A stretch of 64,000 bases of DNA, taken from contig JANPBT010000004.1 in NCBI GenBank assembly GCA_031430575.1, positions 27,842-91,841 on the forward strand, in the 5' to 3' direction. The DNA comes from JANMDS01 sp031430575 (GTDB taxonomy: Bacteria; Pseudomonadota; Gammaproteobacteria; Burkholderiales; Casimicrobiaceae). Below are positions 33,846 to 43,514 of this stretch, piece after piece; positions within the stretch are counted from its first letter, which is position 1, and every line of letters begins with the position of its first letter. A program made the translations under genes and the position numbers. Below the pieces are notes generated by a model. That model searched no databases, was not told where the DNA came from, and saw only the letters and a program-made list of their open reading frames with translations.

Positions 33846-35161
33846 AACGCAATCCGCCGAAAATCTGCCATCAATTGCGAGAAATACACGTTAAACCGCG
33901 CAGCCTCTGCGCCATCAATCACCCGATGATCCCAGGAGAGCGAGAGCGGCATCATCAAGCGCGGCGCGAACTCTTTGCCATTCCATTTTGGTTTCATCTC
34001 GGAGCGACACACACCCATAATCGCCACTTCTGGCGCATTGATGATCGGGGTGAAATACGTGCCGCCGATGCCGCCCAAGGACGAAATCGAGAAGCAGCCG
34101 CCTTGCATTTGATCGGGCTTTAATTTGCCCTCGCGCGCCAAGCCGGCAAGCTCGCTCATTTCTTTTGCAATGGCAACGATGCCTTTTTGGTCAGCGTTTT
34201 TAATCACCGGCACGACCAAGCCGTTGGGCGTGTCCGCTGCAAAACCAATGTTGAAATATTTCTTCAACACCAAATTATCGCCATCAAGCGAAGCATTGAA
34301 ATTGGGGAATTTCTTGAGCGCCGCTACGCTCGCTTTAATCATGAACGAGAGCATCGACACTTTGATGCCTGCCTTTTCGTTTTCTTTGTTGAGCTGCACG
34401 CGGAAGTCTTCGAGCTCGGTAATGTCCGCTTCGTCGTGATTGGTGACGTGTGGAATCATCACCCAATTGCGATGCAAATTCGCGCCGGAGAGTTTTTTAA
34501 TACGCGAAAGTGGCTTAGCCTCGATCTCGCCAAATTTTGCGAAGTCTACTTTCGGCCACGGGATGAGCCCCAGCGCCGCGCCGCCCGCTGCGCCCGCAGA
34601 TTGCGCCGCAGGTACGCCGTTCGCCAGCGCGCCTTTTACAAACGCCTGCACATCAGATTGCGTAATGCGGCCTTTTTCAGCGCTGCCTTTGACGAGCGAC
34701 AAATCCACGCCTAATTCACGCGCGAATTTGCGCACCGAAGGCGAAGCATGCGCGAGCTTGAAATTTTCTGGATTTATGCTCGGAATTGGGCCATTCTGCG
34801 CCGCAGGTATTGGCGTTTGTGCCGCAATAGGCGCGGGCGCTGGCGTCGCAACGGGAGCGGGCGCAGGCGCAGTTGCAACCGGCGCACTTGACGCAGCCGC
34901 TGGCGCGGCAGCAGCGCTTGAAGCCGCTGCTTCCAACGTCAACACCACCGCGCCCATGCTGACTTTATCGCCCACTTTAAGCTTGATGTCGGTGATCACG
35001 CCTGCATGCGATGCCGGCACTTCGAGCGTGGCTTTATCGGATTCGAGGGTGACTAACGATTGCTCTTTCTCAACCGTGTCGCCCACCTTGACCAATACTT
35101 CAATCACGGGGATGTCTGCGAAATCCCCAATGTCTGGAACTTTAACCTCGATCATCGCCAT
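33842..35161 (-). CDS. aceF: Dihydrolipoamide acetyltransferase (E2 of pyruvate dehydrogenase)
   Basis: A 439-residue E2. One lipoyl domain (residues 1-78, lipoyl-Lys in ESDKATL), an Ala/Pro linker, the peripheral subunit-binding domain (ASPSVRKFARELGVDLSLVKG) and the catalytic domain ending in the DHRVIDGA His motif. The start at 35161 follows the aceE stop by two bases. Both inter-domain linkers contain a repeat copy (IPAAQN and VPAAQS). Confidence 0.93.
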   Translation of the reverse strand: MAMIEVKVPDIGDFADIPVIEVLVKVGDTVEKEQSLVTLESDKATLEVPASHAGVITDIKLKVGDKVSMGAVVLTLEAAASSAAAAPAAASSAPVATAPAPAPVATPAPAPIAAQTPIPAAQNGPIPSINPENFKLAHASPSVRKFARELGVDLSLVKGSAEKGRITQSDVQAFVKGALANGVPAAQSAGAAGGAALGLIPWPKVDFAKFGEIEAKPLSRIKKLSGANLHRNWVMIPHVTNHDEADITELEDFRVQLNKENEKAGIKVSMLSFMIKASVAALKKFPNFNASLDGDNLVLKKYFNIGFAADTPNGLVVPVIKNADQKGIVAIAKEMSELAGLAREGKLKPDQMQGGCFSISSLGGIGGTYFTPIINAPEVAIMGVCRSEMKPKWNGKEFAPRLMMPLSLSWDHRVIDGAEAARFNVYFSQLMADFRRIAL

Positions 35162-35163
35162 GC

Positions 35164-37827
35164 TCACACCATCCAAGGATCTGGACGCGATACGTCCACG
35201 TTATATTTTTTGATTGCATCAGCCACAACTGAGACCGGCACTTCGCGGTCATCCGCAAGTGCCTTCAACGCAGCGATCACCACGAAATAGCGATTCACTT
35301 CGAAAAAGCGGCGCAAATTTTCGCGCGAATCGCTACGCCCGAAGCCATCGGTGCCCAAGACTTTGTAAGTCTTTTTGATGTAGGGGCGAATGTTGTCGGC
35401 GTAGGTGCGCATGTAATCCGTTGCCGCGATGACCGGCCCTGCGCGATCATTCAAGCATTGGCCGACATACGATACCTGCGGCGCAGAATCGGTCGGATGC
35501 AGCATATTGTGGCGCTCTGCAGCCATGCCATCGCGGCGCAATTCGTTAAACGATGGGCAGCTCCAGATATCGGCTTCTACGCCGAAATCTTTCTTGAGCA
35601 ATTCCGCTGCGGCAATCACTTCTCTAAAAATCGTGCCGGAGCCTAAAAGCTGCACGCGCTTGCCAGAGCTTTTCGCACCTTCTTGGAAAAGATACATGCC
35701 TTTCACAATACCTGCGGCGCAGTTTTCAGGCATGGCAGGGTGCGTGTAGTTTTCGTTCATCACCGTGAGGTAATAAAACTCATCTTGCTGCTGCGTGAGC
35801 ATGCGATCCAAACCATGCTGGACGATCACCGCAACTTCATAGCTAAATGTCGGGTCGTAGCAGCGGCAATTTGGAATCGAGCCAAACCAAATATGGGAGT
35901 GACCGTCTTCGTGCTGCAAGCCTTCGCCGTTGAGTGTGGTGCGCCCCGCCGTGCCGCCGACTAGGAAGCCGCGCGCACGCATGTCGCCCGCCGCCCACGC
36001 CAAATCGCCTACGCGCTGCACGCCAAACATCGAGTAATAAATGTAGAACGGCATCATCGGCACATTACTATTGCTATACGCCGTGGCCGCCGCAATCCAA
36101 GAGCTCATCGCGCCGGGCTCGTTGATGCCTTCTTGCAAAATCTGGCCGTTCTTAATTTCTTTGTACCAACTCAGTTGATCGGAATCCACCGGTTCATAGA
36201 GCTGGCCTTTTTGCGACCAAATACCGAGTTGGCGGAACATGCCTTCCATACCAAACGTGCGCGATTCATCCGGCACGATCGGCACGATATGTTTGCCAAT
36301 CGTTTTGTCTTTTACGAGCGTATTCAAAATCCGTACGAACGCCATCGTCGTAGAAATCTCGCGCTCGCCACTCGATTCCAATTGCGTTTTGAAGGCATCC
36401 AGCGCGGGCGCTTGCAGCGTCAAATCCGATTTCATGCGGCGATTCGGCAAGTAGCCGCCCAATGCAGCACGGCGCTCGGCCATGTATTTGTATTCGGGCG
36501 TATCTGGGCCGGGCTTGAAGTAAGGCAGCGCTTCCAACTCATCGTCTTTCAACGGAATTCCGAAGCGCGAGCGCATGCCTTGCAGCGACTCCAAATCCAT
36601 CTTCTTGGCTTGATGGGCAATATTTAAGCCCTCGCCCGAATGCCCCATGCCGTATCCTTTTACCGTTTTGGCGAGGATGACGGTCGGCTGACCTTTGTGT
36701 TTGCACGCAGAGTCGTAAGCCGCATAAATTTTATGCGGGTCGTGCCCGCCACGATTGAGGCGCCAGATGTCGTCGTCCGACATCGTGGCCACCATCGCCT
36801 TTAATTCTGGATATTTACCGAAGAATTTCTCACGCACATACGCGCCATCTTTAGCTTTGAAGTTTTGGTATTCGCCATCCACCGCTTCTTCCATGCGCTT
36901 TTTGAGCCAGCCATCTTTATCTTTGGCTAAGAGCTCATCCCAGTAGCCGCCCCATAGTAGCTTCACTACATTCCAGCCTGAGCCACGGAAATCGCCTTCG
37001 AGTTCTTGCACGATTTTTCCATTGCCGCGCACGGGGCCGTCGAGCCGTTGCAAATTGCAATTGATCACGAAGATGAGGTTATCTAAATTTTCGCGGCCAG
37101 CGACCGAGATTGCGCCCAACGATTCCGGCTCGTCCATCTCGCCATCGCCGCAAAATACCCACACTTTGCGGTTGCTCGTATCGGCAATGCCCCGGTCGTG
37201 CAAATATTTCAGAAAACGCGCCTGATAAATACCCATCAACGGCCCTAAGCCCATCGACACCGTAGGCAATTGCCAAAAATCAGGCATCAACCACGGATGC
37301 GGATACGACGACAAGCCTTTGCCATCGACTTCTTGACGGAACATATCCATCTGCTCTTGCGAGAGCCGCCCGAGCATAAAAGCGCGCGCGTAAACACCGG
37401 GGGAAGAGTGCCCCTGCACGAAGATCAAATCGCCGCCACGTTCTTTTGATTCGGCGTGGAAAAAATGATTGAAACCGACATCGTAAAGCGTAGCCGCCGA
37501 GGCGAACGAGGCAATGTGCCCGCCCAACTCCAAATCTTTTTTGCCGCCGCGCAGCACCATCATCGCTGCGTTCCAGCGCACCATCGCGCGCAGCTTGTGC
37601 TCCATTTCGGCGTCGCCGGGGCTCTTGGTTTCGAGGTGTGTCGGGATGGTATTGAGGTAAGCCGTATTGGCAGAGAAGGGGGCATGCCCACCGCTGCGAC
37701 GGGCTTTATCAAAAAGCGCCTCTAGTATGAATTGCGCGCGATCACTACCTTCAAACTCAATCACCGCGTCCAGCGCGTCGAGCCATTCTTTGGTTTCCTG
37801 GGGATCCAGGTCTTTGGGCATGTCCAT
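35164..37827 (-). CDS. aceE: Pyruvate dehydrogenase E1, homodimeric type
   Basis: An 887-residue E1. The thiamine diphosphate motif GDGEMDEPES begins the cofactor-binding region. The start at 37827 (MDMPKDLDPQETKEW) is set by AAGGAGA. Repeat copies at 35472 and 35708 encode SAPQVS and NCAAGI near the C-terminal domain. First gene of aceE-aceF-lpdA. Confidence 0.95.
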   Translation of the reverse strand: MDMPKDLDPQETKEWLDALDAVIEFEGSDRAQFILEALFDKARRSGGHAPFSANTAYLNTIPTHLETKSPGDAEMEHKLRAMVRWNAAMMVLRGGKKDLELGGHIASFASAATLYDVGFNHFFHAESKERGGDLIFVQGHSSPGVYARAFMLGRLSQEQMDMFRQEVDGKGLSSYPHPWLMPDFWQLPTVSMGLGPLMGIYQARFLKYLHDRGIADTSNRKVWVFCGDGEMDEPESLGAISVAGRENLDNLIFVINCNLQRLDGPVRGNGKIVQELEGDFRGSGWNVVKLLWGGYWDELLAKDKDGWLKKRMEEAVDGEYQNFKAKDGAYVREKFFGKYPELKAMVATMSDDDIWRLNRGGHDPHKIYAAYDSACKHKGQPTVILAKTVKGYGMGHSGEGLNIAHQAKKMDLESLQGMRSRFGIPLKDDELEALPYFKPGPDTPEYKYMAERRAALGGYLPNRRMKSDLTLQAPALDAFKTQLESSGEREISTTMAFVRILNTLVKDKTIGKHIVPIVPDESRTFGMEGMFRQLGIWSQKGQLYEPVDSDQLSWYKEIKNGQILQEGINEPGAMSSWIAAATAYSNSNVPMMPFYIYYSMFGVQRVGDLAWAAGDMRARGFLVGGTAGRTTLNGEGLQHEDGHSHIWFGSIPNCRCYDPTFSYEVAVIVQHGLDRMLTQQQDEFYYLTVMNENYTHPAMPENCAAGIVKGMYLFQEGAKSSGKRVQLLGSGTIFREVIAAAELLKKDFGVEADIWSCPSFNELRRDGMAAERHNMLHPTDSAPQVSYVGQCLNDRAGPVIAATDYMRTYADNIRPYIKKTYKVLGTDGFGRSDSRENLRRFFEVNRYFVVIAALKALADDREVPVSVVADAIKKYNVDVSRPDPWMV

Positions 37828-38167
37828 TTTTGTCTCCTTATATGGGAATGTAGCGCTTGTCGTGATCGTGCGCGACATCAAAAACTTTGCAATTAAACAT
37901 TTTGAATTTCCGTATTGTGGAAATTATTTCCATTTTCATGAGTTTTGTCTAGCATCGCTTCATCAAAATTGGCATGTCGTTATGCAGAGACATCGTAAGC
38001 ATATGATTATTTGAGGGAAAATAAAATCGATGGTTATCATGTCTTAAAAAAGAGACAAAAGAAGCGGCGAGAACTAATTTCATCGTTCAAGTTCATATAC
38101 TTAGATTGCTGGCACTTATCTTGCAAATCCACAGTGGAAAACAAAAAAACGCTGAGAGAACTCCCGA
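37828..38167. other. Divergent promoter region between aceE and the DUF1800 gene
   Basis: AT-rich for this genome. It contains the IclR-type palindrome (37918-37932) overlapped by AATTTCC-N7-GGAAATT (37905-37925). No gene is seen; no well-scoring -10/-35 pair could be fixed by eye. Confidence 0.5.
37918..37932. promoter_or_regulatory. IclR-type operator upstream of aceE
   Basis: TGGAAATTATTTCCA is a perfect palindrome and matches the IclR-family consensus TGGAAATNATTTCCA at every position. It lies 90 bases before the aceE start and 236 before the divergent gene. Control of pyruvate oxidation by an IclR-type protein is the likely meaning. Confidence 0.65.
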
Positions 38168-40267
38168 ATGCGCAACAAAAACGATCGAATGCCTTGGATT
38201 CCAACTTGGCGCTTTATTTTCGCGAGTGCCGCGCTTTGGATCACGCTAGTGCTCGCGCTTCCGGCTAATGCGCAAAACCTTGTTGTTCAATACGATCGGG
38301 CAGGAAACAACGCCACTTTTTTTACTGCCAACGAAGCTGAAGCCAATTTTATCGATGCCACGCTCGCCGAGGCGTACCGCAAACGCGGGCCTGCATTTGC
38401 AGCATGGGTATCGGCGCAAAGGGATACGGTACCGGTTTATCGGTTTTACAACCCAGTCACGTTGGCGCACTTTTTCACAGCCGATGAGGCTGAAAAAAAT
38501 GCGCTCACTGCAACCCCCGCAGGTCGCGGCTGGCAATACGAAAACGTGGCGTTTCACGTTTACCGTACACCCGGCGAGGACCGAGTACCCGTTGGCAGGA
38601 TGTGGGATAGCAACAAGTCCGTGCATCGCTATCTCGTTGATCCACGATTTGAGACGCTACTTCCCGCTCCCGGCGTATTTGTCGAAGGCATCGCGTTTTA
38701 TGCGTTAAAAGTTGGCGCCAGCAATACACCTAAAAGTGGTAACGATGCCGCACGCTTCTTAACCCAAAGCACTTTTGGCATCGAATCTGCGCCGCAGGTA
38801 GTGGCCCTAGAGCGCAGTGGTTACGACGCTTGGCTCAGCGCCCAATTTGCGCTGCCGCAGACCTCAACGATGAAATACTTGCGTGATGTTGAAGCGCGGG
38901 GCGAGCGCATCGAAGAGCAGCACCCGTACGAAGCGGTTTGGCAGCAGATTTTGTTTGGCGACGATCAGTTGCGCGCGCGGGTCACCTTCGCGCTTTCGCA
39001 GCTCACCGTGATTTCAAACGTCGCGCCAGACCAAAATAATTTTGCGCTGGTCTCATGGTGGGATATGCTGGGCAAAAATTCTTTTGGTAACTATCGGCAA
39101 TTGCTAGAAGAAGTCACCCTCCACCCGGCGATGGGCTATTACCTCAATATGATGGGCAATCAAAAAGAAGACCCCACGAGTAACCGGAGCCCGAATGAAA
39201 ATTTTGCCCGTGAAGTGTTGCAACTTTTCTCAATTGGCGTCAGCCAGCTCAATCTCGATGGCACGTTAAAGCGCGACGCGAGTGGGCAACCGATTCCCAC
39301 CTACGATCAAAAAGTGATTGAAGGGTTTGCCAAAGTATTTACAGGCTGGCATCACGGAGGCAACAACACCGCCGAAGCCCAATCGTTTTTTAGCGCTAAA
39401 GAAGCGTGGACACAGCCGATGGAGGCCTGGCCTGCGCATCATTCTGCCGGGGCAAAAACGCTCTTCAATGGCGTGACGCTTCCGGCGGCACAATCTGCTG
39501 AAAAAGATCTGCGTGATGCCCTCGATCAAATCGCCAATCATCCCAACGTTGCACCATTTATATCGAAGCGCTTGATTCAAGCGTTGGTCACTAGCAATCC
39601 ATCGCCAGCATATGTTGAACGCGTCGCTCGAATATTCAACGATAGTGGCAGCGGCACGCGCGGCGATCTAAGAGCCGTCTTGCGCGCCATCTTGCTTGAT
39701 GCTGAAGCGCGCAGCCCGGCCTCGGCGGACGCTGCCAAATACGGCAAGCAGCGCGAGCCAGTGCTGCGCTTTACCCAACTCCTGCGCGCGACGGGTGCAA
39801 AGGCTGCGAACGGTCGCAACAGCATCTGGTGGCTTGATAGTGCCGACGATGCGCTGGGTCAAAGCCCATTGCTTGCGCCGTCCGTGTTTAACTTTTTTTC
39901 TCCAAACTACTCCCGCGCTGGCGCAATCGCCAAAGCAGGTTTAGTCGCGCCAGAGTTTCAAATTACGACCGAAGCGCAAGTGGTGGGCTCGACCAATTAT
40001 CTGCACGGTGTGGTGTTTGGCGGCGGTGCAGGCTATCGCGATGAAGGGCGGCTCAATTTAGATTTTGCGCGCTTCGCTGCGCTCGAAAGAACGCCCGCCG
40101 CGCTCGTCGATGCGCTTGCTTTGCTATTCACGAACGCACAGCTTTCAGATGCTGCGAGAGAAACTATTGTGCAAGCGCTCGAAAAACAAAGCGCAGATGC
40201 GGGCGCACGCACCAAGACCGCGCTCGCACTATTGCTCGTCACCCCCGATTTTGTGATTCAAAGGTAA
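38168..40267 (+). CDS. DUF1800 family secreted protein with N-terminal DUF5648-like repeats
   Basis: A 699-residue protein: signal peptide (about 1-35), then DUF5648-like units such as VPVYRFYNPVTLAHFFTADE (residues 60-180), then DUF1800 (from about residue 190; DAARFLTQSTFG, and later NENFAREVLQLFSIG). DUF1800 genes are regularly paired with DUF1501 genes, as here, with one-base overlap. Function is unknown but likely at the cell surface. Repeat copy read as SAPQV at the start of the DUF1800 part. Confidence 0.8.
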   Translation: MRNKNDRMPWIPTWRFIFASAALWITLVLALPANAQNLVVQYDRAGNNATFFTANEAEANFIDATLAEAYRKRGPAFAAWVSAQRDTVPVYRFYNPVTLAHFFTADEAEKNALTATPAGRGWQYENVAFHVYRTPGEDRVPVGRMWDSNKSVHRYLVDPRFETLLPAPGVFVEGIAFYALKVGASNTPKSGNDAARFLTQSTFGIESAPQVVALERSGYDAWLSAQFALPQTSTMKYLRDVEARGERIEEQHPYEAVWQQILFGDDQLRARVTFALSQLTVISNVAPDQNNFALVSWWDMLGKNSFGNYRQLLEEVTLHPAMGYYLNMMGNQKEDPTSNRSPNENFAREVLQLFSIGVSQLNLDGTLKRDASGQPIPTYDQKVIEGFAKVFTGWHHGGNNTAEAQSFFSAKEAWTQPMEAWPAHHSAGAKTLFNGVTLPAAQSAEKDLRDALDQIANHPNVAPFISKRLIQALVTSNPSPAYVERVARIFNDSGSGTRGDLRAVLRAILLDAEARSPASADAAKYGKQREPVLRFTQLLRATGAKAANGRNSIWWLDSADDALGQSPLLAPSVFNFFSPNYSRAGAIAKAGLVAPEFQITTEAQVVGSTNYLHGVVFGGGAGYRDEGRLNLDFARFAALERTPAALVDALALLFTNAQLSDAARETIVQALEKQSADAGARTKTALALLLVTPDFVIQR

Positions 40268-41598
40268 TGGCCATGGATCGACGCGCCTTTCTTCGCACCG
40301 CCCCGGCATTGACCGCGCTCGGCGGGGGATTATTCGCCGCGATGCAGCGCAGCGCGCATGCCGCGGCATTTTCAGCAACCGATTACAAAGCGCTCGTTTG
40401 CGTATTTTTGTATGGGGGTAACGATGGCAATAATATGATCGTTCCCCTCGATGCCCGTTTCGCGCAATATGCGTCCGGGCGTGGACGGCTTGCGATCCCG
40501 CGTGCGGATTGGCTCGATGCCAATGGCACGGGGTTGCATCCAAGTATGACCGGTATTCGTGAGCTCTGGAGCCGCGGGAAGGCAGCCGCAGTGGCTAACG
40601 TCGGTCCGCTTTTGGAGCCGCTGTCGCAAGCGCAATTTCGCGCAGGCAGTGCGCGCATTCCCCCCAATCTTTTTTCGCATTCCGATCAGCAGCAGCAATG
40701 GCATAGCGGTAGCGCTGATACGTCCGTGCGCACGGGGTGGGGCGGGCGCGTGGCCGATTTGGTGATGAGCGCAAATGGCAGCGCGCAAGCGCTGACCACG
40801 GTGCTCGCCGTCGGCGGGCGCAGCACTTTTCAAACCGGCGTGCAGGCGACGCCGTTTACGCTTTCTGCGAGCGGACGCTTTGGCTTTAGCGTGTATCAAA
40901 AAGATGAGCCGAGTGATCCACTCAATCAAGCGTTTGCCAAGCTCATCGGGCAGCGGCAAGATCACCTCTTTGAGTCTGCGTGGCTAGAGACGATGAATCG
41001 TTCTATCGAGACCCAGAAATTATTTAATGATGTTGTGAACACAACGACACCATTGCAAACCCAATTCCCCGCAACGGGACTCGCCGATCAATTGAAAACG
41101 ATTGCGCGCTTAATTGCTGGGCGTAATTCACTGGGCGCAAAGCGGCAAGTCTTTTTTGCTTCTCTAGGGGGCTTTGATACGCACGGTGAAGATCAACTGC
41201 GAGATCAGGCGGAATTGCTGTCGGAGATTTCGACGGCGATGGCTGCGTTTTATAACGCGACCGTTGAGCTTGGCGTGAGCGATAGCGTCACCACATTCAC
41301 GGCGTCAGATTTCGGCCGCGATTTTCCCGCTAATGGCAATGGCGGCTCCGATCACGGCTGGGGCAATCACCAGCTGATTGCGGGTGGCGCGGTCAACGGC
41401 GGCAAAGTCTATGGCGCATTCCCTGAACTCGTCGTGGGGGGCAAAGATGATGCTGGCGGCGGGCGCTGGATTCCAACGACCAGTGTCGAAGAATTTGCAG
41501 CGACCTTCGCCCGCTGGTTTGGTGTCAGCGGTAGCGATCTTTCTCTGGTCGCCCCCAATCTTTCACGCTTTGCCCAGAGCGGGATTAACTGGTTGTAG
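40267..41598 (+). CDS. DUF1501 family protein with Tat-type signal
   Basis: A 443-residue protein. MDRRAFLRTAPALTALGGG resembles a Tat signal. The DUF1501 core includes LYGGNDGNNMIVPL and the late DHGWGNHQLIAGG block, resembling the alkaline phosphatase/sulfatase fold. Exported folded, probably acting with the DUF1800 partner. Confidence 0.8.
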   Translation: MAMDRRAFLRTAPALTALGGGLFAAMQRSAHAAAFSATDYKALVCVFLYGGNDGNNMIVPLDARFAQYASGRGRLAIPRADWLDANGTGLHPSMTGIRELWSRGKAAAVANVGPLLEPLSQAQFRAGSARIPPNLFSHSDQQQQWHSGSADTSVRTGWGGRVADLVMSANGSAQALTTVLAVGGRSTFQTGVQATPFTLSASGRFGFSVYQKDEPSDPLNQAFAKLIGQRQDHLFESAWLETMNRSIETQKLFNDVVNTTTPLQTQFPATGLADQLKTIARLIAGRNSLGAKRQVFFASLGGFDTHGEDQLRDQAELLSEISTAMAAFYNATVELGVSDSVTTFTASDFGRDFPANGNGGSDHGWGNHQLIAGGAVNGGKVYGAFPELVVGGKDDAGGGRWIPTTSVEEFAATFARWFGVSGSDLSLVAPNLSRFAQSGINWL

Positions 41599-41614
41599 CG
41601 CGTATGAATGGCCA

Positions 41615-41680
41615 ATACCTGCGGCGCAGGATTGATCGAAAAATGATGCTCAGCGCGTTTCATTTAGCGCCGCAGGATTT
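41615..41680. repeat. Facing repeat pair between convergent genes
   Basis: ATACCTGCGGCGCAGGATT faces a degraded TTTAGCGCCGCAGGATT. It sits between the ends of the DUF1501 gene and the convergent glycosyltransferase gene, where a two-way terminator would be expected. Confidence 0.7.
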
Positions 41681-41711
41681 ACGTTTGCGTTGAACTCAAT
41701 TAGCGCAATAC

Positions 41712-43514
41712 TCACCGCACGCCTTTCGGCACAACCACCACGACGGCATCAATCCCCTCTGGCGCATCGGTATCTACGCGCACTTCAAGCGGCGTATCAA
41801 ACCCACACGAAACGCATGTGAGGATGCGATACCACGGGGTTGCATCGATCAGCGTCGCGTTGGGCGAAAATCGCCAATTGAGCACGCGCGACCATTCCAT
41901 TAAGTGATGGGTCACGATGAGCATTTCATCGGCGGCAATCGGCACGCTAAGGTCAAATTTAGTGATCGCGTTTTGCGCGTGAAAGCGTGGCGGATGAACG
42001 CCACTATCTGCCGCGGGCATTTCGTTTGAGCGGGCAACGCGCAGCACCCGATGCCAGCAGACACTACCGGTGCGATCAAGCGATGGCAAAACCTTACACG
42101 GCAAGCCTGTCCAATGCGTGCGCGATGGGTTTGCGCCACCAAGTGTGGCGCGTTTGCCCGGGGGGCATTGCGCGCGGGTCAGCACGTCTGAGACGAGGTC
42201 AATGCCAACGGCCGCGGGGCCGTGTAAAGCCGCATTTGGATGCGCGCATAAAAAGCGCCCGAGTACCGGTAAATCTACTTGCGGCCACATCGGTTTGATC
42301 GGCCACGGTGAAAGCGCGTTTGGCTTGCCCACGTAGACCACGCTGGCGATATTCATGTGCAGACCATCGCCGCGCACTGCGGAGATCAGCGCGTTAGCAT
42401 TAATAAGATGTAACCCGAAAAGGCTCGCGATCAGCGCGCTGTGAATACTCGTCGAACGCCATTGCCCCCAACCCAACGCGAGCAGTAACGGCGCTAACGC
42501 CGACAACGGCGCGAGCATGTAGAACGTAACGAACCCGCGCACGCCCAGAGCGCCAAGCACGCTGAAAATAATGAGCGCGACGGCGATCCCGATGGCTGCG
42601 GCTATGTTTTTAGGAAAATGATGTGAAGCGCGCTTTCGACGCAGGGTGCGCAACCCGCCGCCAAATGCGAGAAAGAGGCAGGTAAGCCAGATTGTGACGC
42701 GCAACCCGGCATTAACTTCGCCATCTGCGGTCAGCGCAAGCTGCACCGGCGCTGCATCGGCGATGGCGTGCCAAAAAACAGAGGGAATGGTCTGGACGTT
42801 AGCAAAAAAATGGGGCAACGAGATTGGGTTTGATGGTGCAAGCAATGGCGAATTTGCACCGATTAATGGCGCAAATAACAGCATGAAACTCAGCAAAAAT
42901 AGTGCGAAATATTGCCATTTCTGCGCCGCAGGTATAGCTTTACGCACAAGCATTGCGCACCATATTACGGTCACCAACCCTGTTGTCGGATGGGCATGAA
43001 TCGCAGCTGCGCAGACCAGCCCCGCCAGCGCAGCCCGCCATGCGCGGGGCTGGTCGTGCCATGCGATGCAGGCGCATAAAGCCGCGAGCGTTAGCGCGAC
43101 GGCGAGCACCGTATGGGTCGTACCGGCCATATGCACCGCCTGCCAATTTGGCAGCGTTAACGCGACGGCTGCAAGCGCGCCGCCAAGCGGCAGCCCAATA
43201 AAGCGACAGCCAAGTCGGTACGCAAACCAATATTGAGAACCAAATAACGCGCCCACCCAAAGAGCTACGCCGCTTACGCTCGCGCCAAGCGCGAAGGGCA
43301 GCGCGAGCACGTAATACCAAATGGGCCCGAGATCAAAAGCGCGCCCGATGTTGGGCCCCACGCGTGGCCAAGCATCACCGTTTGCGATGGCCAGCGCCTG
43401 CGCCCAATCGCGGGCGGTATCCATATGAATACCTGCGTACTGCAATTGCCAAGCACTCATAATCCACAATGCAATCGGCACTACGAACGCAAAACGAGTC
43501 AAAATGGTGAGCAT
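41712..43514 (-). CDS. Multi-membrane-span protein, glycosyltransferase 39-like
   Basis: About 600 residues with some ten hydrophobic helices followed by a soluble C-terminal part. An early HMDTARDWAQALAI loop resembles the acidic loop of membrane mannosyltransferase-like enzymes. Function uncertain. The start at 43514 overlaps the divergent glpD start. A repeat copy (42917-42935) encodes IPAAQK between two helices. Confidence 0.55.
   Translation of the reverse strand: MLTILTRFAFVVPIALWIMSAWQLQYAGIHMDTARDWAQALAIANGDAWPRVGPNIGRAFDLGPIWYYVLALPFALGASVSGVALWVGALFGSQYWFAYRLGCRFIGLPLGGALAAVALTLPNWQAVHMAGTTHTVLAVALTLAALCACIAWHDQPRAWRAALAGLVCAAAIHAHPTTGLVTVIWCAMLVRKAIPAAQKWQYFALFLLSFMLLFAPLIGANSPLLAPSNPISLPHFFANVQTIPSVFWHAIADAAPVQLALTADGEVNAGLRVTIWLTCLFLAFGGGLRTLRRKRASHHFPKNIAAAIGIAVALIIFSVLGALGVRGFVTFYMLAPLSALAPLLLALGWGQWRSTSIHSALIASLFGLHLINANALISAVRGDGLHMNIASVVYVGKPNALSPWPIKPMWPQVDLPVLGRFLCAHPNAALHGPAAVGIDLVSDVLTRAQCPPGKRATLGGANPSRTHWTGLPCKVLPSLDRTGSVCWHRVLRVARSNEMPAADSGVHPPRFHAQNAITKFDLSVPIAADEMLIVTHHLMEWSRVLNWRFSPNATLIDATPWYRILTCVSCGFDTPLEVRVDTDAPEGIDAVVVVVPKGVR

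Noticed and set aside
35458..35646. Reading frame containing YLRRRIG from a repeat copy
   Set aside because: It is antisense to aceE; it does not show use of the Arg-rich frame.
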